Shown here piece by piece: positions 11,243 through 21,368 of a stretch of 64,000 nucleotides of DNA (within the stretch, counting starts at the first letter, position 1; the number at the start of each line of letters is the position of its first letter). The DNA is from Lichina pygmaea (Eukaryota; Ascomycota; Lichinomycetes; Lichinales; Lichinaceae). The notes below the pieces were generated by a model. That model was not told the DNA's origin, did not search any database, and worked only from the letters and a program-made list of their open reading frames with translations. The stretch is taken from the NCBI GenBank assembly GCA_963422465.1, contig OY730169.1, positions 1,240,001 to 1,304,000 of the forward strand, given 5' to 3'. Made by a program: the position numbers and the translations under genes.

Positions 11243-12139
11243 TCAGCACCTCGAGATGAGGGTGTTGAAGGCCATCGTCCTGGGCGTCGCCGGAGACTTG
11301 AGCGGGGCCTTGGGAACGGCACCCATCTCCCACGGCTTGTCGCTCGACACGTACGAATCCGGCGATGTGTGCGTGATCGAGACGTTGGACTCGCTGTACC
11401 CGTCCGACGCGTCCTTCGACCTTTGCAGAGGGAACATTGAGTACATGGCGAGGGGAATGTGTACGACGAAGAGGACACTGGAGTCGGGCACGCGACGTCA
11501 GCGTAGTGTGGCACCGGGGCGAGCCCGAGGACGGTCCGGCGCACTCACAGCATGAGGACGGTGACGGCAAACGTGGCCTTGGCCTGTTGGCAGTACTGGA
11601 CGTTGCTCGGCTCGCGTGCGACGCTGCAACTCTTCCTAAGGTACCACGGCGTCGAGCTCGGTCGTTCGGGGTCGGCCTTGTCGGGTCCAGCCTGGCCGTA
11701 GACGCTGACGGCCCACAGCGCCGTCAGGATGACGTGGACGATCAGGCTGAGCAGCGGGTAGAAGAGCTTCACGACGAAGAGAATGCTCTCGACGAGGAGG
11801 ATGAACAGGGACAGGACCGAGATGACGACGTTCCAGTTGGTGATGCTGGGACGACGAGAGACATCAGCATCGGAGGGAGGGGTCCGGTTCAGGCCAGGCT
11901 TACAATTGGCGCCAGACCATCGGCACCTTGGGAATGGGCCGGTGATTCGCATAAGCGAACACGACGATGTTGGGATTGGAATTGAAGCCGTTCAGCGATC
12001 CGTCCTCCCAGAGCTTGGTGCGGTAGGTATTAGGAGCGGCGATGCCGAAGAGCGCCAGCGCGGCGACGGTGAAGATAGCCTCGGTGATGAGGAGCCCGTA
12101 CATCACCCGCGGCGTCTTCCATCGCTTCGAGAAATGCAT
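11243..12139 (-). CDS. four-helix membrane protein (MARVEL-like)
   Basis: Three exons join cleanly: 12139-11904, 11845-11549 and 11477-11243, giving 255 residues. Introns are 58 bp (GTAAGC...CAG) and 71 bp (GTGAGT...CAG), and both joins keep frame. Four hydrophobic segments are visible: VMYGLLITEAIFTVAALALF near the N terminus, VISVLSLFILLVESILFVV, YPLLSLIVHVILTALWAVSV, and a last one formed across the second intron (TFAVTVLMLVLFVVHIPLAM). Small four-helix proteins with this layout are common in ascomycetes and are usually placed with MARVEL-type proteins of the plasma membrane or endosomes. The tail (about 75 residues) is Ser/Pro-rich and probably cytosolic. The start at MHFSKRWKTPRV was chosen because the in-frame extension upstream to 12475 is low-complexity and uncharacteristic. 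No enzymatic role is implied. Confidence 0.75.
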
Positions 12140-12995
12140 CGCCGCCGTCGTCGGTGGCGGTGTTCGCGCAGCTTCTTTACGACGCTCGAGCGCGAGCAAA
12201 GCGAGATCTCCGGACTGTGGGTCGCGAAGGAGATGCCGACCCTGGTGCTCGTGGTCGAAAGCTCGACGATCGAACGGGCCTCGACCTGTGCCGGGGGTGA
12301 TCCGAGAACAGCACGTCGCCAGACGGATGCGCCCGATCGGAATTTTGCCCTTGGCGAGTGGCGACGGGGACGACGACTGACGACGACGAGAGGAGGGGGG
12401 GGAAGAAAAGGAACAGGGGCTGGGCCGAGGAGCTGCAGCCGGGCACTCTATCCGCACCACCGGCGCCTCCAACAAGAGGCCTCACTCATGCGCGCGCCCG
12501 CAGTCATGGCCCGATGCGGGCTCGCATGCCGCTGTAGCTTGCATGTCGCCGGCCAATTAAGTCGACACCACTACTTTTGAGAACAAACCCAAACGCACGC
12601 TTGCAGATCAGAAGTGCAGTCTCGGTACATACGTACGAGCGTGAGATGTCTGAGGCTAGTACTCAAAAATGACAGACCTGCTAGGAGTTCCTTGTGCTTG
12701 CGACTGCTGTACACGTCTCAGCAATATTCGAGCGAAAGGTACCACTAGACTCGCTATCATTTCTGTGCAACGACTTCAAGCGATACGCAAGCCCCTCCGA
12801 TGGTCCTGCAGCCGCCGGGGCTACGTCACACTCCGACGATCGAATCACGGCCAAGGATGCTGACTTATCACTCGCCAAGCTCGCCTGTCACACCTTCTGT
12901 GACGGCCTGAGCATAGGTCAAGTGCGCGAGTGCGGCACAACAGTGCATGAGTGGATGACGGATATAACGTTCGGACAATTACCGGACAATTACTC
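12140..12995. other. gene-free spacer
   Basis: Contains the probable promoter and 5' UTR of the membrane-protein gene (12140-12480). No other gene is supported. The right end (12973-12995) carries GGACAATTAC-type words that resemble the terminus of the TIR element starting at 12996. Confidence 0.6.
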
Positions 12996-13289
12996 TGGAC
13001 AATTAATGTGATGCCCCCCTCTATGCAACTTTCCACTTATCATGCCCCCTTTCTTACTTTGATACCCCCCTTGGCCTGGATACATACACTGCACCCAGCC
13101 AGGGCACCTAAGCCTAAGTTTTTTTATTTTATTTTTATTTTATTCTTACTCTGATTTGGCTGGTGAGCCATGCAGAACTTCTAGATACATGTTTTTTTTC
13201 CCAGAAAACCTTTGAAGGAATAAAAACTAAGACTTGGGTAAGACTAGGGAATTATCTGGAAGAATATGCAGTGTCTGGAGAAAATAAAA

Positions 13290-16200
13290 TCACAGAGATG
13301 ATAGGTTTTCTGGTAAGAGTTGGTGTGCTAAGTTAAACTGGTCCAGTCTTTTCAAAGACATAAACCAGAGAAGAAACTCTTGAAGCACTTTAGGCTTTTG
13401 AAGTAAAGTAGAGAAATTATAGGAAAGAAAAGTGGTTTGCTGTCTTTGAGTAAGAAACTTGTTACAAGAGAAAGTGATATGTTGAGCGGTCTCTTCTCCA
13501 AAACCACAGGAACATAGAGGGGATTGGAAGTCTGGAATATTTGCTCTGAAAAGAAATCTGGCTAGTCCTATCCTTGCTGATAGAATCTGCAAGTAAAGAC
13601 TAGCTTCAGCTTTTCTCAAGTCTTTGAAAACTTTGAGATTTTTCCTTTAGAGTAGTCTGCAAAATAACTCCCAGACTAGAGAACACTTCTATCTGTTTGC
13701 CTACTATCTGGCTTCCCACTCTTTCTGAAACACTTCTTGAAAATATTTCTTAGAGTAATCTTGGTTAGTGGTTAGTTCTTCTAGCCATCTTGCTTTCTAG
13801 TTAGGTGTGACAGTAGACAGAGACTTTGGAGGTGTTCTCAGAGTAGAAACAAAAACAGTGATCTGGGAAAAGAGCTTATAGAGAAGTGAGAAGAGAGGAT
13901 TAGAAGAAGTATTAGAAAAATAGAAAGATTGTAGGAAAGTTGCTATTCTGAATTTGAAATAAAGATCAAGAGGTGGTAGGAATAGTTCTCCTTTAATAAG
14001 AAATGTAGGAGTAGCTTTGAAGACACCTTCTATAGTTTTTAGACACTTAGTCTGGAAAAGATTTAGAGAAGAAATATTAGAAGGTTTTTTGTGGGGATTG
14101 AACCAGACTCCTACTGCATAGCTGAGAAGTGATCTCAGTATTGTAGTGTAGACAAGTCTAGCAGAGAGAACAGGTAGACCCCATGTAGAAAAAGTAGTTC
14201 TGGAAAGTGCTGAGAAAAACTTGGAAGCTTTCTGTAACATGATTCTCTGGTGTTTTTTCTAGAGAAGCTTGGAATCATAGTGTAGTTCCAGAATACACAC
14301 TTCTTCCTTAGACTGTAGTACCACTTCTCCAAGTCTTAGACTAAGCTGAAGATTATCTGTTCTTCTTCTAGAAAAATAGAGAAGTTCATACTTTTCAGGT
14401 ACAAACTTTATTCCATGTTTTCTTACTCAGTCTAAACACTTAGAGTGAGTAGACTTTAGCTTCAGGAGATTGCTTTTAAGAGAAGAGGAAAATGCCAGAA
14501 GGTTTGTATCATCTGCAAAGCCCAGAGCTGATACACCTTTCTCTGGTGTATAAACAATATTATGAAGATCTGAAATATAGAAAAGAAATAAAATAGGAGA
14601 GAGAGGTGAATCTTGAGAGACTCCACAGTGTACTGGAAAAAAAGAAGACTCTGAATTATTAAAAACAAGAGAGGTTTTTCTTTGGGTAGTGAAAGAAAAG
14701 ATCCAGTTAACAAACCAGCTGGGGATTCCTTCTCTCCAGGATTTTCTTGAGAATTTCTGGCAGAACTCTGTCATAAGCTCCTGAGATATCCAGAGAAAGA
14801 AGACTGGCTACTATTCCTTCCTTCCAGACTTTTTCAACTTGGGAAGTGAGTAGAAATAGTGCAGACTCAGTTGATCTTTCTTTTCTGAAGCCTATCTGGA
14901 TTTCTGGTAGTAGGTTTTCTTCCTCAGCCAGTTCACTTAGCTTTGTGGCTGCCAGAGCTTCCATCAGCTTCCTAATTATGTTGAGAAGTGCTATTGGCCT
15001 CCAAGCTTTGGCATAGCAATAGGATTCTTTGCTAGACTTTCTCAAGTATATTGTTCTGGCTGCTTTGTATCTGTCAGGGAAATATTCTAGCTTCCAGCAG
15101 GCCTCCAGAACTTTGGCTATCTTTTTATTAAAAGAGTCTCCTAATACCTTTAGAAATCTATTGGGTAGAGTATCTTTCCCAGAAGCTGTAAAAGGTTTTT
15201 TCTTTTTCAGAATATTGTGAATATCTTCTTTGGAGATTTCCTGAGATAGCTGGTGTTGTTGGTGGTTGGCTGGCTGGTCCTGGGATTCTGGTACTGGCTG
15301 GAGAGGTAGAGGGAAGAACTGGGTTTTGAATACTTCTACCTTTTCTGTGAAAGTTCTGGCAGTTTCTCCATCTTGCTTTGTGAGCTCTGGAACAATTGGA
15401 AGTTCTGGTGGTTTACCAGCTTTTTCTTTACCCCACTTGGCTATTTTCCAGTGTTTTTGTGTTTCAGCCAGGTTCTGGAGTTGTTCTCTGAATATCTTTC
15501 TTTTAGTATTCTTGATCAGGTATTTCTTTTTCTTTATTACCTTTTCAAGTTTGTAGACTGGTTCTTGGTTTTGGAAGACTTTTCTTCTTAGTTTTCTTTC
15601 CTCTTTAATATTCTCTTTAATCTCTTGGTTCCACCAGGGAACAGTGTACTTTGAGTCTCTCAGAGGTCTTGTTGTCTTGTCAGCCAGTTCTTGAAAAGCT
15701 TTGTCCAGGTTCTCCAGATAGTTATCCACTTCCTCTCTGTTAAGTAGTGGTGGAATAGAGGGAAGATTCTTAGCTTCTTTCTTGACTTGGTCCAGATCTA
15801 GTGTTCTCCAGTTTCTTTGGTGGGTTCTGGCTTTCTTTGGTGTTTCCAGACTTAGGATTGTCTGAACTGGTCTGTGGTCTGAACCTGTGTGGAAGTCTAG
15901 GTTAATCTGGGAAGAAATAAAGAAATTAAGAAGTGATATAGAAATAAAAGATAAGTCAATAGCAGAGGAGGGAGGCTCTGCCAGTGTTCTTGCTCTTGTT
16001 GGTGTGAAAGGTGCTATTGCCAGCTCTAGTTCTTGATTATCTGTGAGTTCTTTGAACTTAGTGTCACAGTTCTGGCCCAGTTGCATATCTGGCACAAGTC
16101 ACGCACCTTGCCGGGAAGTTCCATCTGCACTGTTGCCTGCTTGCTCTGCCGTATCCTCTGCCTATAAGAACTTCTCCTGCTCCCCCAGCTTCTTCTCTTC

Positions 16201-16784
16201 TTCTTTTCTCTTTTCCTTCCTTGTCTTTCATCTTGTACATCAATCCAAGTCTCAAGTCTCAAGCCAAGTCAGGTCAAGGTTACTGGATCAGTTAGGCTTG
16301 AGTTCTGCTCTGCTATTGCCTTGTCACACTTAGTAGCTAGTTCAGAGTAGAGTTGGGAGGATTTTGACCAGGATGGGTGGTGGAGGTTTGAGTCAGTCAG
16401 AAGAATATGTTCTCCTTCTTTCTCCAGTGCCTGTGCCAGTACATCCAGTAGAGCTTCTGCTGATACTCTGTAGTTTTCCTGGCTTGTAGGTGTGAAGTAC
16501 AGGTTATGTACCCAGAACACTTTTGCTTGCACTCTTATCTCCAGTGATGTTAAATTCTTGCTCCAGAACACAGGGGTTATAGCTGACCTCTGTATTCTTC
16601 TGTTGATTAGAACCAGAGTTCTCTCTAACACTTGGTCTTGAAGAGGGTAGAAGACTGAGAAGACTGTTAAGGTACTTGTTTCCTGGTATGGATTTCTCCA
16701 AGATTCTTGAAGTGTAATCAGATCTACTTCCTGGAGTCTGGGGTTAGCTAGTAGAAGATCTTGACATGTCTGGCTTTTCTGCAC
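13290..16784 (-). pseudogene. LINE ORF2: AP endonuclease plus reverse transcriptase
   Basis: Endonuclease motifs lie in 16784-16269 (LITLQESWRNPY, LLTDSNLHHPSWS) and continue in 16095-15840 (SDHRPVQTIL). The reverse transcriptase follows: LLSLDISGAYDRVLPEI near 14790, GVSQDSPLSPILFLF near 14610, and the catalytic GFADDTNLLAF near 14520. The C-terminal part holds a CCHC-like knuckle (CSCGFGEETAQHITFSC near 13490). This is the family's usual order, EN-RT-zinc knuckle. Breaks: frames change between about 16270 and 16095, near 14707-14774 and near 14240-14430, and a stop lies before the 13619-13290 stretch. The DD of the RT active site is intact. In life the protein would nick target DNA and prime reverse transcription on it. 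Confidence 0.9.
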
Positions 16785-16859
16785 ATTATACTGGAGAAGG
16801 TTAAGAGTTGGTGTACTTATTAAACCTCTGGGTTAGAATCCACAAGTATCTCAAAAGAG

Positions 16860-19062
16860 GTCTGCAACGACTCGAACCTCCACGTGGTGCAGACTGGGAA
16901 CCTCGGGTCAGTCGATGGCGGGCAGCTTCCCAGGCTGCTTGTAGTTGCTGCACCGAGAGCTAATCAAGTCACCGGTCGAGCTGCTGGTGTTGCAGAGTGA
17001 CAGGCCACCAGAGGTGTCGCGCAGGCACCCTGGATACCCCCGTGAAACAGCTACAGCAGAACAGAGGACTGCGACCAAGCTTGGGAGAGGAAAACCACCT
17101 GACAGACAACTACTGTGTACACTACAGCCTGAAGCCAGCCCCACAGCTGGTGGATGTGAAGTCTAGATGTCTGATAGGGCACCTCTGGAGTAGTCAAGAG
17201 GAGTTCTTGTCACGTCACCCTTCTAGCAGAGTCTCCAGCTAACATGTGAGGATCTGCTAGAGTGGGAGTGGCCTTAGCACTGCAGTATTGTTAATCAAAC
17301 AGGGACCACCTGTTAAAGAAGGAGAGTGGTCGTACAAGAAGACATCACCGCTCCAGTGCCTAAGGGCTGTGTGATAGCCAAAGTGCTGGCTTGATGGTTT
17401 TGCCTAAGGCCTTGCCACAAAGTCTCTTCGTACAATCCACAATCTGGGGCCAGGGGACTGGGTTATCCAGTGGGCCAACAGGTGCAACTGGGGCTCCACA
17501 GACGACAGCGGACCAAGGAGAACTCCTCCCTACTTGGTTAGTGGACTGGAAAGGCAGCCCTGCAGGTGCTGGCACAGCCTGCAGGATCTGTAAGACCTGT
17601 GAGGTATGGTCAGCCTTCATACAAGAGATCTGCGAAGGTAACGTGAAACAGTTAACAACTGCGAGGCGTGGTATATAATGGCAGTGACAGAGGTAGGGTC
17701 TGGGCCTACTACAAGACTGTCTATATGGCCTGAGAGGACAGATGCGCATGCCAGTTCGTACAGAGTGCAGGCTTAGGCTGTAAACGACAAGCTCAGGGAG
17801 CAAACTACAGTTGGAGTGTGGGCTCTGGGCTGGTGACCCAGCGCTCCAAAGCAGGATCCCAGGGGTGAGCACGTACAGCGGAGTGCAAGAGACCTCGGGA
17901 CTGTGGGAAAGTGTGGTAGAGACCCTGTGGGGGGGTGCCAACTCTACACTATGTTCTGGCATAGTACGACTGTGGACTTGGGGACTACCAGTCCTAACAG
18001 CACATCATGTCTACACTGCTATACTAAGATCTCTTCTTAGTTATGCAGTAGGAGTCTGGTTCAATCCCCAAAAGAAACTCTCTAATATTATTTCATTATC
18101 TACTTTCCAAAATAAATGTTTAAGAACTATAGGAGGTGTCTTTAAAGCCACTCCTATTTTCCTACTTGAATCAGAACTATTTCTACCCTCTCTAGACTTA
18201 TACTTCAAGCTGAGAACAGCATGTTTTCTTTTATCTTTCTATTCAAACACACTACCCAACTCTCCTTCTACACTTCTCCACAAACTACACAGTCAAATTT
18301 CTCTCTATGTTTCTTCTCTCAGAACTACACCAAAGTCTCCGACAACTATTTCTCTAAACTGGAGAACAGTCTGGCTGGAACAACTAACTACTAACCAAGA
18401 CTTCTCAAAGAAAAGTCTACAGAAGGTTTTCCACAAAGAATAGGAAGCCAGATGGCAGGTAAGCAGAGGAAATTGTTCTGCTATTTGGGACATGTTCACC
18501 AGAAGTCCACAGAAGAAAAACCTCAATATCTTTAAAGATTTGAGAAAAGCTGAGTCTAGTCTATTTCTTCAAATTCTGTCAGCAAGAATAGGACTGGCCA
18601 GTTTTCTTTTCAGAGCAAATGTTCCAGACTTTAACTCCTCTCTATGCACATGTGGTTTTGGAGAAGAAACAGCCCAACACATCACTTTTTTCTGTAACAA
18701 ATTTTCAAACCAAAGACAACAAGTCCAATTCCCTCTACAAGATTTCCTATCTATCTTATTCTCCTCCAAGCTACTTCCTAAACTTCTTTTCTGGTTTATG
18801 TCTTTGAAAAGACTTGACCAATTCAACCTAGCCCACCAACTCTCTTTCTAAGCTCTACCAAGTCAACTGTTTGTTTTAACAAATAGCTACATGTACAAAT
18901 TTCCTTAGCTACTGCATATTCCACAAGATTTTCCCTAGTCTTTCCCAAGCTCCAGTTTTTATTCCTCCAAAAGTTTTCTGGAGAAACAAACATGTACCTA
19001 AAAGTTCTGCATGGCTCTACAGCTAAATCAGTGTAAGAATAAAATAAAATAAAATAAAAAAA
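16860..19062 (+). mobile_element. chimeric retroelement: unknown 5' module joined to a LINE 3' end
   Basis: A 2.2-kb insertion in the LINE is bounded by a perfect 12-bp duplication, ATCTCAAAAGAG, at 16848-16859 and 19063-19074. The last about 1.1 kb (from about 17966) is the C-terminal end of a LINE ORF2 and its 3' UTR and tail. It encodes GLPVLTAHHVYTAILRSLLS and onward, close to the resident LINE's GLPVLSARLVYTTILRSLLS, and ends in the same GTGTAAGAATAAAAT tail. The first about 1.1 kb is unrelated, richer in GC, and starts with a 7-bp hairpin stem GTCTGCA...TGCAGAC (16860-16894). It holds a 200-residue open frame on the opposite strand with no known domain. The architecture matches the MINE elements described in Magnaporthe (WEIRD joined to a LINE 3' end). 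Whether the 5' module is homologous to WEIRD is not known. Confidence 0.85.
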
Positions 19063-20275
19063 ATCTCAAAAGAGTTTTGTTTTGGAAGATTAGTAGTAGT
19101 CTTCAGGTTTTGCAGAGAGGTTGCTTGAGAGCTAAGTCTTGCACTTGATCTGGTTCTCACCAGCTCTCCCTGTTTTCTTTTCTTTCTATCCTCTCTATCA
19201 GATAGATTAGAGCCACTTCCAGTATTAGTGGTCTGGCTTGGAGAGAAGATAAAAGTGGAAGAGATGTTTTCTGGAGTGGTGTATCTTCCAGGTCTGGTGA
19301 GCCAGGATTCTCTAGCTTTCTGTGTAGCTTCCTACTTTTTAGGGTAGACTTTTTCCCAAGCAGAGTGCTTCTCTCTACAGTTAGAACATTTGGGAACTAG
19401 CTTTTCTTGAGGAATTAGGTAATCTCTTCTGGCATGTTTTCCTCCACATGCCAGGCACTGTGCTTGAGCTTGGCAGGTTCTTGCCTGGTGTCCAAACTTT
19501 GAGTATTTGTAGTATTGGACCACTGATGTATCCAGAAGTGCTGGCTCTACTTCATAGATCATATGGCTAAGTACAACTTCTCTCTTGATTAGTAGATTAG
19601 CTTGCTCAGGTGTTGCAAGATCTATGTGCAGAGATATCACAGATTTCTTAAGAAGTTTGGACTTTCTGGTCCAGTAGGTTCTCAGGATTTTGACCTGGTT
19701 TTCCATACCAGGGTTTTGTCTGAAGATAGTCTTAGTTATCTCTTCCAGGTTGTCTGGGTTAAAGTTCTTTGTTCAAACTCCATGAACTATAACTGGGAAG
19801 ATTCTGGAAGAGATCTTAGATTTTTCAGAGAATACTGCAGAGATCCAGTCTTTGTTCTGCTCTAGTTAGGTCTTGGCTGAGGGAGATTCCAGAGAGATGA
19901 TAATATCACCAGAAGGGAGCTTTCTGACTGCTCTGATATCTTTCTGGCAAGATGTAGAGACTTTGTTCTTGATAGCCTGCACAAGCTGGGAGAGTGTTCT
20001 GTTTCCTGTCTGTGCTGTTTGAACTCCAGGTCTGATAGTAATCTCACTGAAGATTCTCTGGGGAACTGGAATTTCCTGAACTGTAGCTTTCTGGACTGCT
20101 TGAGTATAGAAGAGATTAGATGCTGGTGTTTGCATATTTTTCTTAATTCTGTCCAGTCTCTGGAGAACTTTCTAAATCTCTTGTCTAGTGGTGGAAGGTG
20201 TGGCTATATAGCTTGCTAGCTGGGTGGTGATTTTCTTCCATACTGCTTGTACCTTTGGGGAAGCTTTAGACTGGT

Positions 20276-20734
20276 TGTTAAAGGCCAGGCCGGGTTCACA
20301 CAGAAGCCGGTACAGTCTGTTGCTTCGCAGGGTGGATTCTAGACAGGGACTTGGTAGAGGAATAGACAGGTGGGGTAACTCTTCTGTGCTATTGTCTCAG
20401 TACAATGTGTGCATGTGTGTTCAGCCTGGAGAGCTAATCTCTCCAGGCTCTTTGGGGAGTCTTTATACAGATGCCCCAAGGGGGGGGGTCTTCTTGAGGG
20501 GTATCATCCTTTTGCGTGGACAAGCTCCTTGCTTAGAGACTGCTTGTCCACCGGACAAGCTCCTCGCTTAGGGACTGCTTGTCCACCGGACAAGCTCCTC
20601 GCTTAGGGACTGCTTGTCCACTGGACAAGCTCCTCGCTTAGCTTTTGCTTGTCCACCAGATCAGTCAGATGTTGTTCTGTATGACTAACACTTCTCCCTT
20701 GCTTACCTGGACTGTTCCAGCCTAGGCCTTAACA
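20276..20734 (-). repeat. left LTR of Gypsy copy 2
   Basis: 459 bp, TGTTAAAGGC...GGCCTTAACA. Contains four copies of a 35-bp unit (GGACAAGCTCCTCGCTTAGG...GCTTGTCCACC) at about 20517-20656, each with inverted GGACAAGC/GCTTGTCC ends able to form a hairpin. Confidence 0.95.
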
Positions 20735-20859
20735 CTATCCCCTCTCTCCAAGGATTCTATCCCCAGATCCTTTTTGTTCCTACTCCTCTTTTGTCATGAA
20801 CTGAGATCAGACAACTCAAACTTGTTGTCGCAGTTCTCTTTCTTGTCGTATTGGTAAAA

Positions 20860-21368
20860 TAGGCAAGAAATCAAAAATCGCATGCAGTGCTTGTTGTCAC
20901 AACCACACCAAGTGTGTTGTGAGCTCTGCATCATCTTTTTGTCATTGGTGTGTTGAGAAAGGTTATTGCTGTGACCTTCATCTCTCAGAATCAGAATAGA
21001 GGAAGATGGAACTTGAGTGTGAGCAGCTCAAGGCTCAGCTGCGAGAGACTGATAACTAATTGTTGAAGTTGCTTCCCTGGCAGATCCATCTCCACTGGCA
21101 GCTGGGTTGTCTCTCTCAGAAAGAGGCTGATGCCATCTGTCGTGAGCTGTCAGCCATCAAGGATCAAGAGTCCCTTGATGCTCAGGAGCAGAAGGCTCTC
21201 CACGTTATTCGTGAACAGGAGGCCAGTCAGGCTGCTGCTCCGCTGTCCTTTGAGGACATCTTCTCCTTAGAGACTTTGGCTCCTTTCAAGCTGTTGTCCC
21301 TGTCAGACCTGGTTGCTGCGGGTTTGCTTGGTGGTAATCCACCAGCTTCTGGTTCATCGCAGAGCTGA
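20860..21368 (+). other. plus-strand coding remnant inside Gypsy copy 2 with a Zn2Cys6-like cluster
   Basis: This remnant lies between integrase and the left LTR and runs opposite to gag-pol. From 20883 the plus strand shows six Cys with the spacing CX2CX6CX8CX2CX6C (CSACCHNHTKC, then CHWCVEKGYCC), which is exactly the spacing of fungal Zn2Cys6 DNA-binding clusters. It is followed by a charged helical stretch (MELECEQLKAQLRETDN). The same frame then holds a 102-residue acidic, helix-prone open region ending at 21368. It belongs to the fossil and is broken. No known Gypsy protein has this layout on the sense strand. Binding of DNA, or a regulatory role in the element, is inference. Confidence 0.55.

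Noticed and set aside
12177-12580. N-terminal extension of the MARVEL-like protein up to 12475
   Set aside because: In frame, but Ser/Pro/Arg low complexity and placed before a good ATG followed directly by a membrane helix; better read as 5' UTR.
17360-17962. 200-residue minus-strand gene in the chimeric retroelement
   Set aside because: No domain and no conserved motif. Kept only as a note in the element entry, since an open frame of this size can occur by chance in GC-rich sequence.
20517-20656. CRISPR-like array (35-bp direct repeats)
   Set aside because: Repeats are adjacent without spacers and lie inside an LTR; the genome is fungal.
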